Assembly: GCA_964531675.1 (NCBI GenBank)
Contig: CAZHFW010000008.1
Coordinates: forward strand, 1-64,000
DNA: 64,000 nt
Reading direction: 5' to 3'
Origin: CAZHFW01 sp964531675
Lineage (GTDB): Bacteria > Planctomycetota > Phycisphaerae > Phycisphaerales > UBA1924
The notes beneath the pieces were generated by a model. It was given only the letters and a program-made list of their open reading frames with translations. It made no database searches and had not been told where the DNA came from. Within the stretch, counting starts at the first letter, position 1. Each line of letters begins with the position of its first letter. This document shows positions 16,901-25,377 of this stretch, in pieces. The position numbers and the translations under genes were made by a program.

Positions 16901-17566
16901 GATCCGGACGATCGGCTGCTCGGTCGCTATCCAAGGCGGCGCCAGAGCGCCGAGCAGATCCGGGACATGGCGCTGTACGTGTCGGGCTTGATGGTCGAGA
17001 AGTTCGGCGGACCCTCGGTGAAGATCTACCAGCCCGACGGCTTGTGGAAGGAAGGGGCGCTGCCCGCGTCCAACACGCAGACCTACGAGCGAGGCAAGGG
17101 CGAAGATCTCTATCGCCGTTCCGTCTACGTGTATTGGAAGCGTGCGGTGCCTCCGCCGAATCTGGCGGCGTTCGATGCGCCCACGCGTGAGTTCTGCGTG
17201 GTCCGGCGTGCGACCACCGGAACGCCGCTCCAGGCGCTGGTGCTTTGGAATGATCCGCAGTTCGTCGAAGCCGCGCGGGCCCTCGCGGTCCGGACGCTCC
17301 GCGAGGCGGGCGACGACGCGACCAGGCTTGATGTGATGTACCGCCGCTGCACCGGGCGGAAGGCGGGCCAAACCGAACTGGCGATCCTCAAACGCACGCT
17401 GGACGGCTATCGCGAGCGGTACCGGAGCAACGCCGAGGACGCGGCCAAGCTTTTGGACGTTGGCGACATGAAAGCGCCAGGGGACCTGGACAAGGCGGAA
17501 GTCGCTTCGTGGGCAATGACCGCGAGTGTGGTGATGAACCTCTACGACACGACGACCCAGGAGTGA
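13922..17566 (+). CDS. PSD1-family planctomycete cytochrome protein (PSCyt1-DUF1549-PSD1)
   Basis: 1214 residues, exported (hydrophobic N-terminal segment about 17-35). Domain order is: PSCyt1 with heme motif C69-x-x-CH (RCFKCHGPDAAARKGDLRLD), DUF1549/PSCyt2 (RHWSF to about 440, with second heme motif C362ARCHDHKYDP), a central beta-sandwich with DDGFVLYVNGQEA that looks PA14-like, and a C-terminal PSD1/DUF1553 domain (NPLTSRVIVNRMWEMMFGAGLVRTSEDFG). Such proteins are abundant in Planctomycetes and are always paired with DUF1501 proteins. A role in extracytoplasmic polysaccharide (sulfatase/glycan) oxidation is proposed in the field but unproven. The stop is 5 nt before the DUF1501 start. Confidence 0.93.
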   Translation: MGARGVEGTSLSGGRVWGGLWAVVGCAGMLAAGLAGREVPLSERSLMPARETGKVRYDRDVRPLLSDRCFKCHGPDAAARKGDLRLDRFEDATDASRDVRAIVPGDPGASELWVRIASDDPEEQMPPPKSGKHALSAEERQLLWKWIEQGAVYERHWSFMPPEKPVVPEVRDQAWSRNDVDRFVLSRLEAAGIAPSSEATPEILARRVFMDVTGLPPTPSELDEYLTDARPDRYERLVDRLMNEEPYVTRMAERLATPWMDAARYADTCGIHTDNGRQMWAWRDWVLKAFKQNMPFDQFAVEQLAGDLLPGSTQDQKIASGFNRNHVTTDEGGAIPEEYLVEYAVDRAATTSSVFLGLTMGCARCHDHKYDPITQEDFYRFLAFFNSVDEPGLYTQTPDSNRAYEPFMEVLSDEQRATLAALERSRNAVKQEMEGAAPEEDAAFAAYQAGIAGKVGAVWSPTFVESVHSEGGATMNVLEDGSVLASGANPASEVQEFVLRSENAGPAGMLLVEALADPSLPRGRVGRAANGNAVLTGVEVESFEPGKPEITPHHASWMWADRSQKDGDYRFTNLLTPRKGLDRGWAVDGHRAGGDRRLMVLFDQPIAAGRQVKVRLRYESVHAQHVFGRLRLTLGSIRDVSALPMEMSNFWLVGPFPSGGESPYKVEIGPEHETLIDFAKNFGAGNQFWRFDANLKDGALVPLADGNNVTFVGRIFTTPTPREIEVSLSSDDGFVLYVNGQEAARREIERGLMPDQDRATLKLKAGVNVVVLKIINTGGGSGYFFRVIGSEEEPFRHELAASLLPERARAGEFADSVKRAWRVLHSPGYRDRAARVTDLEKQIAGIHAGAPKTMVMKELDAPRETFVLTRGQYDKPDKTRKVERGVPREIGSLAEGSPRDRLGLAQWMMSESNPLTSRVIVNRMWEMMFGAGLVRTSEDFGLQGEWPTNPELLDWLASEFRASGWNMRHVLKLMLTSSTYRQSSAPRPELRERDPDDRLLGRYPRRRQSAEQIRDMALYVSGLMVEKFGGPSVKIYQPDGLWKEGALPASNTQTYERGKGEDLYRRSVYVYWKRAVPPPNLAAFDAPTREFCVVRRATTGTPLQALVLWNDPQFVEAARALAVRTLREAGDDATRLDVMYRRCTGRKAGQTELAILKRTLDGYRERYRSNAEDAAKLLDVGDMKAPGDLDKAEVASWAMTASVVMNLYDTTTQE

Positions 17567-17571
17567 ACCGG

Positions 17572-19005
17572 ATGGATCCTCTGGAACAGCACTTTCTGGA
17601 CATGACCCGGCGCCGGTTCTTCGGCGTCGCGGGCCGGACGCTCAGCGCGGGCCTGGGGTCGATGGCGATGCTGTCGATGCTCGCGGGGAAGGCCGGCGCG
17701 GCCCGGGCTCCGGCGCCCAAGGCCAAACGCGTGATCTACATGCACATGGAGGGCGCGCCGAGCCAGATCGATCTGTTCGATCACAAGCCCCAGCTTGCCG
17801 CCCGGTTCAACGAGGATCTGCCCGACTCCGTGCGTCAGGGGCAGCGCTTCACGGGGATGACCAGCTCCCAGGCTCGCTTCCCGGTTGCGCCGTCGGTCTT
17901 CAAGTTCTCGCGCTACGACAACAACGAGGGAGGCATCGAGATCTCCGAGCTCATGCCTTTCACCGGAGGCGTTGCGAACGAGCTCTGCTTCATCCGCTCG
18001 ATGCACACCGACGCGATCAACCACGAGCCTGGGATCACGTTCTTCCAGACGGGAAATCAGCAGCCCGGCAGACCCGCGTTCGGCTCATGGCTCTCGTACG
18101 GGCTCGGCACGGAGAACCAGAATCTCCCGGCGTTCGTGGTGCTCATCAGCCAGGGCTACGGCAACATGCAGGCGCTCTCAGCACGCTTCTGGGGAAGCGG
18201 GTTCCTGCCCTCCGAACACCAGGGATGTCGGCTCCGCTCGGGGCTCGATCCGGTGCTGTATCTCCGCGATCCGGCGGGTGTGGACAAGACCGACCGCCGT
18301 CGGATGCTCGACGCGGTCGCGGCGCTGAACGAGTCGCGCAACGCAGCGGAGATGGACCCGGAGATCACCGCGAGGATCTCGCAATACGAGCTGGCGTACC
18401 GCATGCAGATGTCGGTGCCGGAGCTGACCGATTTCTCCGATGAGAGCGAGGAGACCCTCGCGATGTACGGGCCCGACGTCAAGACGCCCGGCTCGTTCGC
18501 GGCCAACTGCCTGCTCGCCCGACGCCTCTCCGAGCGCGGCGTGCGCTTCGTGCAGCTCTACATGCGCGGATGGGACGCCCACAACAACCTGCCCAAGGAG
18601 ATCCGGCTCCAGTCCAAGGCGGTCGACCAGGCGCAGGCCGCCCTGATCAAGGACCTCAAGCGGCGCGGACTGCTCGACGAGACCCTCGTCCTCTGGGCGG
18701 GCGAGTTTGGCCGGACGGTCTACTCGCAGGGAACGCTGACCGCGGACAACTACGGCCGCGACCACCATCCACGCTGCTTCACGCTCTGGCTCGCGGGCGG
18801 CGGCGTGAAGCCCGGCATCACCTACGGCAAGACCGACGACTACTCGTACAACATCACCGAGAACCCCGTCGAAGTGCACGACCTGCACGCGACCATGCTC
18901 AACCAGCTCGGCATCGACCACAAGGCGCTCACCTACCGCCATCAGGGTCGGGACTTCCGCCTGACCGACGTGTCCGGAAAGGTCGTGCGCGAGATCCTGG
19001 TGTAG
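17572..19005 (+). CDS. DUF1501 Tat-exported protein, partner of PSD1
   Basis: 477 residues. The N-terminus carries a Tat motif (TRRRFFGVAG) and hydrophobic stretch. The mature domain is the DUF1501 alkaline-phosphatase-like fold, with MHMEGAPSQIDLFDHKP near the start and GEFGRT and DHHPRCFTLWLAGGGVKPG as core motifs. Metal-binding Asp/His residues of the superfamily appear in the DHHP region. The ATG at 17572 is 5 nt after the PSD1 stop with GGAG just before, so the two are one operon. Tat export implies a cofactor is bound in the cytoplasm. Enzymatic activity unknown. Confidence 0.93.
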   Translation: MDPLEQHFLDMTRRRFFGVAGRTLSAGLGSMAMLSMLAGKAGAARAPAPKAKRVIYMHMEGAPSQIDLFDHKPQLAARFNEDLPDSVRQGQRFTGMTSSQARFPVAPSVFKFSRYDNNEGGIEISELMPFTGGVANELCFIRSMHTDAINHEPGITFFQTGNQQPGRPAFGSWLSYGLGTENQNLPAFVVLISQGYGNMQALSARFWGSGFLPSEHQGCRLRSGLDPVLYLRDPAGVDKTDRRRMLDAVAALNESRNAAEMDPEITARISQYELAYRMQMSVPELTDFSDESEETLAMYGPDVKTPGSFAANCLLARRLSERGVRFVQLYMRGWDAHNNLPKEIRLQSKAVDQAQAALIKDLKRRGLLDETLVLWAGEFGRTVYSQGTLTADNYGRDHHPRCFTLWLAGGGVKPGITYGKTDDYSYNITENPVEVHDLHATMLNQLGIDHKALTYRHQGRDFRLTDVSGKVVREILV

Positions 19006-19060
19006 GGCATGTGGCTGTTGAGCCGGCGGGGCAACCCCAGATGTCGCTCAGGCCCCGCCC

Positions 19061-19097
19061 AAAAACGACAACGGCCGCAGGCGGACCTGCGACCGTT
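19061..19097 (-). terminator. Rho-independent terminator after tRNA-Met
   Basis: A 12-bp stem with one mismatch (19070-19081 with 19086-19097) followed on the minus strand by GTCGTTTTT. It lies 13 nt past the tRNA 3' end. Confidence 0.8.
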
Positions 19098-19109
19098 TGG
19101 GGCTTGAAG

Positions 19110-19184
19110 TGCCGAGGGGCGGACTCGAACCGCCGACCTCCGGGTTATGAATCCAGCGCTCTAAACCAGCTGAGCTACCTCGGC
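19110..19184 (-). tRNA. tRNA with CAU anticodon (elongator Met, or Ile2)
   Basis: 75 nt. Acceptor stem GCCGAGG / CCTCGGC, discriminator A, D arm GCTCAGCTGGTTTAGAGC, T arm GGCGGTTCGAGTCCGCC. The anticodon loop reads TTCATAA. The last anticodon-stem pair is A-C. The D and T arms fit elongator tRNA-Met, but a tRNA-Ile2 with lysidine-modified C34 cannot be excluded by eye. CCA not encoded. Confidence 0.88.
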
Positions 19185-19265
19185 AAGGACGGCAATGGTA
19201 TGCGGGGATGGGGGTAAGGCAAGTGGAAGGGGCCGCTGCGGATGCCCTGTGCGGGCTGGCCCTGG

Positions 19266-21452
19266 TCACTTGGGCGTCAGGGTCAGCTCCAGTGTCGAAT
19301 AGCCGTCGAGCTCGAAGTGCTCGACCCGGATCATGGTCGGGGCAGTGCCGTCGGTGTGGAAGTTTGCCGTGTCGCGGGTGGGCGCGTGCCAGGTCCAGTT
19401 GTCGATGACCGCAGCGTCGTTCACGAACACCCGAACGCCATCGTCGGAGAGGGTGGAGATCGTCCAGTTGCCCGGCGGGAGCGTCAGCGTGGTGGTCGCG
19501 ATCGTCCCGAAGTGGTCGTTGCCGATGGGAGCGTCCTTGAACTCGGGGATGTTGCGGAGGGACTTCGGGCCGTTGTTGGCGAACCGCAAGTTCAGCGCGT
19601 TGATGGTGGCGTCGCGTGCGTCCGGGCTCTCGGCTTGCTTGCGCCAGCCCGCAGCGTCCTGACGCGGATCGATGGTCCATGGAAAGACGCGAACGGCCCA
19701 CTGTGCGCGCACGATCGTGTTCGCGAAGGAAGCATCGAGGTCATGGCCCGAAACGTTCAGCGTGTAGGACGACACGTCGTGCTTGGGCGTCACACGCAGG
19801 ACGACCCGGTCCTTGGCGTCTTCGTGGGCGATGTCGACCTGGGCTCGAGACGTGTCATCCAGATCCACTTTGAAGTCCGCTGGCGCAGCAAAGACCTCGT
19901 AGGTGTCCACATTCCCCTTCCGTGACGCGAGGCGGGCCATGGGCGATTGATGGTCCCAGGGCCCCCACTCTCCCATGATGATGTTCTCGCGGCCCGCAAG
20001 CCTGGACCGCTTTCCGACGGGGAACGAGTTTCCGATGGAAGGCGGCGTCGCCAGCCTGGAAGGCTTGATCTCGGGGAGCGCCGACGCGGTCTGGGTCGGC
20101 TCATCGGACTCGAGCTCTTTGCCGACCTTGGTGTACGTGTTGCTCGCGAGCGCGGTCCGGACCGACTTGCGCAGATGCACCGCGGTGGTATCGCCATCGA
20201 AGGAGTTGTTCGCGATGAAGTTGTCGGACGACCCCTTGTGATTGGCGGCGTACCAGGGCGTCTTGGCGATGCCCGGGTCCTCGTCGGACCAGAGGTGCAC
20301 GCCGCAGGAGTTGGCGTTGAATCGGTTGTTGACGATCAGATTCTCGAAGCCATGCTCAATGTTCACCCCGCCGCGCTCGAGCCCATAGCCCGCCTGGCCG
20401 TTCTGGCTGATGGTGTTGTTGGTGATGAGCATGTCCTGGGAATAGCCGCCCCACACGCCGCAGATCGCGTTGGCGATCAGACGATTCTCGTTGAGCGTGA
20501 AGCCGAACGAGAAGGTGGTCTCCACGCCGTGGGCCGCGGCGTACGAGAAGTCATTGGCGAAGAGGATGGTGTCGGTGTTCCCGGCGCGGGCGTATGAGAC
20601 GGGCTTGAGTTCGTCGGACTCGCCCAGCGCGGACTTGCCCGAGAAGGCGAAGAAGCCATCGCCCGAGTGGGTCGCGGAGTTGAGGGCGAAGACGTTCCGC
20701 TGGCACTGCTCGAAGTAGAGAATTCCCGCGGAGTCCTGACCCCGGTTGTACACGCCGTGGGAATAGCCCCGGATGCAGAAGTCGAAGGCGTTGCGCTGGA
20801 TGGACGAGTCGGAGACGTGCCAGAGCGCCAGGCCCCAGCCCGAGAGGAAGGACGCATCGTTGTCGAAGACGCGGGCGTTGATCGCGTGGTCGAGAATGAT
20901 GCCGTTCTGAGTCGAGCGGATCGTGCAGCCTGAGATCGTGGCCCCGGTGGTCTTCAGCAGGTGCACCGCGGCGCCGTAGGTGAGGGCCCACTTGGAGCTC
21001 GTGTTGTCGTGGGGCCAGAGCCAGTCGGCGGAGTCCTCCGCTTCGGGAGTCGAGCCCAGGTGCTGGCGGTAGTTGTCCGTGAACGTGCAGCGTTCGAGCG
21101 TGGGCTTGGCGGAGCTCGAGATGAACACCCCGCGCTTGAATCCCGAGATGCTCGCGTTCTGGATGCTCAGGTTTGGCGCGTTGCTCGCGGCGATGCCGAT
21201 GCCGGTCATCTGATCCGGCCTGGTGTGCGCCGGGGCTCCGCGCAGGACCGAGTCCGGCTCGAAGACGATGGTGATGTTGGCGCCCGCGACCTGGATGACG
21301 CCGTTGTCGTCGGCGTCCTGGATCACCGTGCCCGGAGCGATGTGCACGCGGCAGGACTGGGTGATGCGGGTGTTGTCGTGCGCGATGTCAACGACCGGCA
21401 GTTCGGAGGGCTGAACGCCCACGATCGCGGCGACCAGAACAGCATGGAGCAT
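19266..21452 (-). CDS. Secreted right-handed beta-helix protein with C-terminal PA14-like domain
   Basis: 728 residues. A short signal peptide (MLHAVLVAAIVGVQ) is followed by parallel beta-helix coils with NosD/pectate-lyase-type repeats: ISGFKRGVFISSS, ISGCTIRSTQNGIILDHA, ITNNTISQNGQAGYG, IVNNRFNANSCGVHLW. The region from about 590 is a beta-sandwich with SDDGVRVFVNDAAVIDNWTWHAP, a PA14-like signature also seen in the PSD1 protein at 13922. It may bind or cleave polysaccharide; no catalytic triad was identified. The ATG has a -10 hexamer 6 nt upstream and no Shine-Dalgarno sequence. Confidence 0.82.
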   Translation of the reverse strand: MLHAVLVAAIVGVQPSELPVVDIAHDNTRITQSCRVHIAPGTVIQDADDNGVIQVAGANITIVFEPDSVLRGAPAHTRPDQMTGIGIAASNAPNLSIQNASISGFKRGVFISSSAKPTLERCTFTDNYRQHLGSTPEAEDSADWLWPHDNTSSKWALTYGAAVHLLKTTGATISGCTIRSTQNGIILDHAINARVFDNDASFLSGWGLALWHVSDSSIQRNAFDFCIRGYSHGVYNRGQDSAGILYFEQCQRNVFALNSATHSGDGFFAFSGKSALGESDELKPVSYARAGNTDTILFANDFSYAAAHGVETTFSFGFTLNENRLIANAICGVWGGYSQDMLITNNTISQNGQAGYGLERGGVNIEHGFENLIVNNRFNANSCGVHLWSDEDPGIAKTPWYAANHKGSSDNFIANNSFDGDTTAVHLRKSVRTALASNTYTKVGKELESDEPTQTASALPEIKPSRLATPPSIGNSFPVGKRSRLAGRENIIMGEWGPWDHQSPMARLASRKGNVDTYEVFAAPADFKVDLDDTSRAQVDIAHEDAKDRVVLRVTPKHDVSSYTLNVSGHDLDASFANTIVRAQWAVRVFPWTIDPRQDAAGWRKQAESPDARDATINALNLRFANNGPKSLRNIPEFKDAPIGNDHFGTIATTTLTLPPGNWTISTLSDDGVRVFVNDAAVIDNWTWHAPTRDTANFHTDGTAPTMIRVEHFELDGYSTLELTLTPK

Positions 21453-21458
21453 GAGCGC

Positions 21459-21464
21459 AGGATA
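21459..21464 (-). promoter_or_regulatory. Putative leaderless -10 element of the beta-helix gene
   Basis: TATCCT on the minus strand, exactly 6 nt before ATG 21452. Confidence 0.5.
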
Positions 21465-21509
21465 ACTCCGCGACCATGCTCGTATCCGATTTGTCCGGGG
21501 AAGCGGCGC

Positions 21510-21821
21510 TCAGGCCTGCGGGTTGGCGGGCGCCTGCGGCGCGGGGGCCGGGGTCTGCGCCTCATAGGTCTGGCCCCGGGCAACGCGCTGGTCCTGACCT
21601 TCGGTGATCGGGGCGCGATACGCCGGCTGCTGGGGCTGATTGACCTGCGTCTCGACTTCTTCCTGAATGTCGCGGAGGCCCTTCTTGAACTCGACGATGC
21701 CCTTGCCCAAGCTCCGCCCGACCTCGGGGAGTCGGCGACCGAAGAGCAGCAGCGCCACCACGAGCAGGAGGATGAACTCGGTGTTGCCGATATTGCCGAA
21801 CAAGGCCAGCGTGGTGGTCAT
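21510..21821 (-). CDS. tatA: Twin-arginine translocase subunit TatA/E
   Basis: 103 residues. A single N-terminal membrane helix (EFILLLVVALLLF) is followed directly by the Phe-Gly hinge and amphipathic helix FGRRLPEVGRSLGKGIVEFKKGLRDI, the defining TatA pattern, then a Gln/Pro/Ala-rich tail. It forms the Tat pore used by the Tat-signal proteins encoded nearby (17572, 37892). GGA lies about 8 nt before the ATG. No tatB or tatC is adjacent. Confidence 0.95.
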   Translation of the reverse strand: MTTTLALFGNIGNTEFILLLVVALLLFGRRLPEVGRSLGKGIVEFKKGLRDIQEEVETQVNQPQQPAYRAPITEGQDQRVARGQTYEAQTPAPAPQAPANPQA

Positions 21822-22013
21822 GGGATTCCTTTGCGGCTCGTCCTGAGCCGACCCCTAATGAAAGCGACTGACGGGCCCTGAGTCAATCCTGAAGTTCCGT
21901 ACAGGATCCAAACCCGCTCCGTGATCGCACCAGCATTACGGCTGAGGCGGGGCGTGAGTGCGTGATTTCGCCAAGTTTGGACGTCGCCAGGCCGCGCCGG
22001 ATCCCGGGTTGGC

Positions 22014-22889
22014 TCAGACCTTGATCGCGTGCCGCTCGGCCGCTTCCACGACGTTCAGGAGCAGCATGGCCACGGTGACCGGTCCAACACCCCCGGGAAC
22101 GGGGCTGATCCATCCGGCGATCTGAGACACGCCCTCGAACTCGACGTCGCCGACGGTCCGCATCTTCCCATCCACGCCCTTTACGCGGTTCACGCCCACG
22201 TCGATCACGATCGCCCCGGGCGCGACCATTTCAGGGGTGATGAGGCTCGGGACGCCCGCCGCAGCGATGAGAATGTCCGCGGATCGGGCCAGGTCGGCGA
22301 GGTTGCGCGTGTATTTGTTGCACGAGACGACCGTGGCTTCCTGACGCATCAGGAGGACCGCGATGGGCTTGCCCACGACGTCCCCCGCGCCCACCACCAC
22401 CGCCCGCTTGCCCCGCATGGGAACGCCCACGGATTCGATCATCTTGATGACCGCAAGCCCGGTGCAGGGGGCCAGGGACGACCGGCCGTAGACCACGTTT
22501 CCGATGTTGGCCGGGTTGACACCTTCCACGTCCTTCTCGGGTGCGATCAGGCGCTGGACCGAATACGGGTCCACCCCTTCGGGGAGGGGCAAGTGAAGCA
22601 TGATCGCCGAGACGTCGTCGCGGGAGGACAAGAGCAGGATGCGGCCGGCGATGTCGTCAAAGCCCGCGCCCTCCGTGAGCTTGTGGAGCCTGTATTCGAT
22701 TCCGAGCGAGGCGCACGTGCGGGCCTGGTTCTGCGCGTACACGTTGGAAGCGTTGTCCCCGGCGTCCACGATCACGGCGTCCAGTCGAACGGGGCGGCCC
22801 TTCTCCGTGAGGGCAGCAACGCGAGCCTTGACCTGCTGGCGGTACTGCTCGGAGAGGGCGTTGCCGTCGATGATCTGGGCGCGTGTCAT
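22014..22889 (-). CDS. folD: FolD-like methylenetetrahydrofolate dehydrogenase with altered active site
   Basis: 291 residues with the whole FolD framework: LPLPEGVD, KDVEGVNPANIG with Asp120, PVPGGVGPVTVAMLL, and a Rossmann segment VVVGAGDVVGKP. The conserved catalytic Lys of the YxxxK motif is Gln55 (Y51-A-Q-N-Q55), the Gln that precedes LPLP is His99, and the usual PCTP is PCTG. In the human enzyme the corresponding Lys is needed for cyclohydrolase activity. This protein may therefore be dehydrogenase-only or have another substrate. The ATG has a leaderless-type -10 immediately upstream. Confidence 0.82.
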   Translation of the reverse strand: MTRAQIIDGNALSEQYRQQVKARVAALTEKGRPVRLDAVIVDAGDNASNVYAQNQARTCASLGIEYRLHKLTEGAGFDDIAGRILLLSSRDDVSAIMLHLPLPEGVDPYSVQRLIAPEKDVEGVNPANIGNVVYGRSSLAPCTGLAVIKMIESVGVPMRGKRAVVVGAGDVVGKPIAVLLMRQEATVVSCNKYTRNLADLARSADILIAAAGVPSLITPEMVAPGAIVIDVGVNRVKGVDGKMRTVGDVEFEGVSQIAGWISPVPGGVGPVTVAMLLLNVVEAAERHAIKV

Positions 22890-22895
22890 CGGGGG

Positions 22896-22901
22896 AGGGT
22901 A
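22896..22901 (-). promoter_or_regulatory. Putative leaderless -10 element of folD
   Basis: TACCCT on the minus strand, exactly 6 nt before ATG 22889. The much longer frame upstream of this ATG is antisense to top6B and is rejected. Confidence 0.45.
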
Positions 22902-22994
22902 GGGGCACGCCTCGGGGACGGGTAGGACGCGAAGACGGCGTTCCGAGACAGGCCCGCGGGGCAGGGGAGGCGTGTGCAGCCCTACATTTGGCGG

Positions 22995-23000
22995 TATCCT
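22995..23000 (+). promoter_or_regulatory. Putative -10 element of top6B
   Basis: TATCCT, 34 nt before ATG 23035. The leader contains GGAGGG at the right distance from the start. Confidence 0.45.
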
Positions 23001-23034
23001 TTGGGTTCCACTTGCCTGCCATGGAGGGCAGTCC

Positions 23035-25296
23035 ATGTCGCTCATTGCCGAGCCTGAGAGAGAGACGTCCAGCGTGAAGAAGAAGAGTGAGACGCCCCGC
23101 GCGACCGCCGAAACGATGGCGGCCAAGCAGCGGGATATTTCGGTTTCGGAGTTCTTCGCCAAGAACAGGCACCTGCTCGGGTTCGACAACGCGCGCAAGG
23201 CCCTCCTCACCACCGTCAAGGAGGCGGTCGACAACTCCCTGGACGCCTGCGAAGAGGCGGGCATCCTCCCCGACATCACGGTGATCATCGAGGACCTGCA
23301 GCCTGACCGTCCCGCGGCGGCCAAGAGCAGCAAGTACCGCGTCACCATCGTTGACAACGGGCCGGGCATCGTCCGCCGACAGGTCGAGAACATCTTCGGA
23401 CGACTGCTCTACGGCTCCAAGTTCCACCGCCTCAAGATGTCGCGCGGCCAGCAGGGCATCGGCATCTCCGCGGCGGGCATGTACGGCCTCATCACCACGG
23501 GCAAGCCCATGGTGATCCACACCCGCCCGGTCGCGAAGAAGCCCGCTCACCACATCGAGCTGGCGATGAACACCAAGACCAACCGCGCGGAAGTGACGGT
23601 TGACGACGAGACCGAAGACTTCCCGCCGGCGCGATTCCGGAGCCTGACCCCCGGAACGCGCGAGCTCGCCGATCAGGGACAGTTCCTGGGCGCCGAGATC
23701 TACAAGACCGGCACGAGCGTCTCCATTGAGCTCGATGGGCGCTATCAGAAGGGGCGCGGCTCCGTCGACGAGTTCCTCGAGCTCACCGCCATCGCCAATC
23801 CGCACGCGCGCATCACCTTCGTCCCTCCGAGCAAGGTCAGCGCCGAGGAAGTCGACGACATCCCGCTCCTCAAGAAGCGTGGTGCGCCGCAGCCCGCTCC
23901 GGCAGCGGACGCTCCCAAGCCCGAGGACGCCAAGCCTGCCGAGCCCGAGGTCACTTCGGAGACCGGCGGCGTGCTGGTCTTCCCCCGCGGCGTGAGCGAG
24001 ATGCCGCCTGAAACCAAGGAAATCCAGCCTCACCCCAAGGGCATCGAACTGGGCATCCTGCTGCAGATGCTCAAGGAAGCCGAGATCGAGAAGCCCGGGT
24101 ACACGCTGTACAACTTCCTGCAGGAGAAGTTCAGCCGCGTGTCGGCGGCCTCCGCGGGCGATTTCTGCAAGGCGATCGGCCTGTCGAGCCGGGCCAAGGT
24201 TGCGGACGTGGATCACGCGCAGGCCGAGAAGCTCTTCAAGGAGCTTCAGGACTCCAAGCTTCCCCCACCGCCGACGGACTGCCTGGCGCCGATCGGTGTG
24301 CAGCAGCTGCTCAAGGGCATGTTCAAGGGCGTGCGGGCCGAGTTCTACGCCGCGTCCAGCCGCGAGGCGGCGGTCTACCGGGGCAGGCCCTTCCTCATCG
24401 AGGCCGCGATCGCGTTCGGTGGCGAGCTCCCGGGCGATGAAACCGCTCGCGTGATCCGCTTTGCCAATCGTGTGCCTCTGCTCTTCCAGCAGTCGGCGTG
24501 CTCGAGCTTCAAGGCGGTGACCGAAACCAACTGGAGGAACTACGACCTCCAGCAGCCGCGCGGATCGGTGCCGATCGGTCCGCTTGTGCTCATGATCCAC
24601 ATGGCCAGCGTGTGGGTGCCGTTCACGAGCGAGAGCAAGGAGGCGATCGCCGATTACGACGAGATCCGCAAGGAGATGCGTCTGGCGCTCATGGAGTGCG
24701 GCCGCAAGCTCGGCGGGTATCTGAGCAAACGTCTCAAGATGCGCCGCGAAGCCGAGCGTCGCGATGTCTTCGAGCGCTACATCGGGGAGATCAGCAAGGC
24801 CATCAACGCGATCACGGGCGATGACGCCAAGAGGATCTACGACGCGCTGCTGGCGCAGGCCAAGAAGCGGACCGCGATCGCTGACCTCAAGCTCGACGAG
24901 GAAGGCAAGAAGATCAAGGAAGAGGAGGCCGCGGACGAGGATGGCGTGATCATCGTCCAGGCTACCAATCCGATCGCCAATACCGCGGCGACGCCAGCGC
25001 CCTCGGCGCGGAAGTCGACGATTCGGACGGTTGGCGATGATGAACCTTCGCTGATGGACGTCGAGGCGGAGAAGGGCAGCAAGAAGAGCGGGCGGTCTGA
25101 GAAGTCCACCGAGAAGGCGCCCGACAAGAAGCCCGAGCCCACGGCCAAGAAGCCTGAGCCCCAGGCCAAAAAGCCAGAGACTCAGGCGAAGAAGCCAGAG
25201 CCTGCAGCGGCCAAGAACGACAAGAAGCCCCGCATGAGGCTTGATCCCAAGACTGGGAAGCTCGTGCCGGTCGACGATGGACCGGGACTCTTCTAG
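23035..25296 (+). CDS. top6B: DNA topoisomerase VI subunit B
   Basis: 753 residues. Topo VI is a type IIB topoisomerase that relaxes and decatenates DNA; subunit B is the ATP-operated clamp. GHKL motifs are EAVDNSLDACEEAGI (from residue 63), VDNGPGI (from 106) and GQQGIGISAAGMYG (from 138). H2TH and transducer domains follow. A linker of about 45 residues rich in Pro/Ala/Lys (about 283-325) interrupts the common core. The tail after about 670 is a Lys/Pro/Glu-rich disordered segment with KKPEP-type repeats, absent from typical archaeal B subunits. GGAGGG precedes the ATG by 9 nt. Subunit A is 2.4 kb downstream. Confidence 0.95.
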   Translation: MSLIAEPERETSSVKKKSETPRATAETMAAKQRDISVSEFFAKNRHLLGFDNARKALLTTVKEAVDNSLDACEEAGILPDITVIIEDLQPDRPAAAKSSKYRVTIVDNGPGIVRRQVENIFGRLLYGSKFHRLKMSRGQQGIGISAAGMYGLITTGKPMVIHTRPVAKKPAHHIELAMNTKTNRAEVTVDDETEDFPPARFRSLTPGTRELADQGQFLGAEIYKTGTSVSIELDGRYQKGRGSVDEFLELTAIANPHARITFVPPSKVSAEEVDDIPLLKKRGAPQPAPAADAPKPEDAKPAEPEVTSETGGVLVFPRGVSEMPPETKEIQPHPKGIELGILLQMLKEAEIEKPGYTLYNFLQEKFSRVSAASAGDFCKAIGLSSRAKVADVDHAQAEKLFKELQDSKLPPPPTDCLAPIGVQQLLKGMFKGVRAEFYAASSREAAVYRGRPFLIEAAIAFGGELPGDETARVIRFANRVPLLFQQSACSSFKAVTETNWRNYDLQQPRGSVPIGPLVLMIHMASVWVPFTSESKEAIADYDEIRKEMRLALMECGRKLGGYLSKRLKMRREAERRDVFERYIGEISKAINAITGDDAKRIYDALLAQAKKRTAIADLKLDEEGKKIKEEEAADEDGVIIVQATNPIANTAATPAPSARKSTIRTVGDDEPSLMDVEAEKGSKKSGRSEKSTEKAPDKKPEPTAKKPEPQAKKPETQAKKPEPAAAKNDKKPRMRLDPKTGKLVPVDDGPGLF

Positions 25297-25377
25297 CCAC
25301 GAAGGTGATCGCGCGACGGACGAACGCGGGATGCAAGCTCTTGCGCGTCAGGCACCAATCACGAGAGGAGCGGGATC

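Noticed and set aside
22657..24600. A 647-residue minus-strand frame opposite top6B
   Set aside because: Shadow of top6B. It also runs into folD in another frame.
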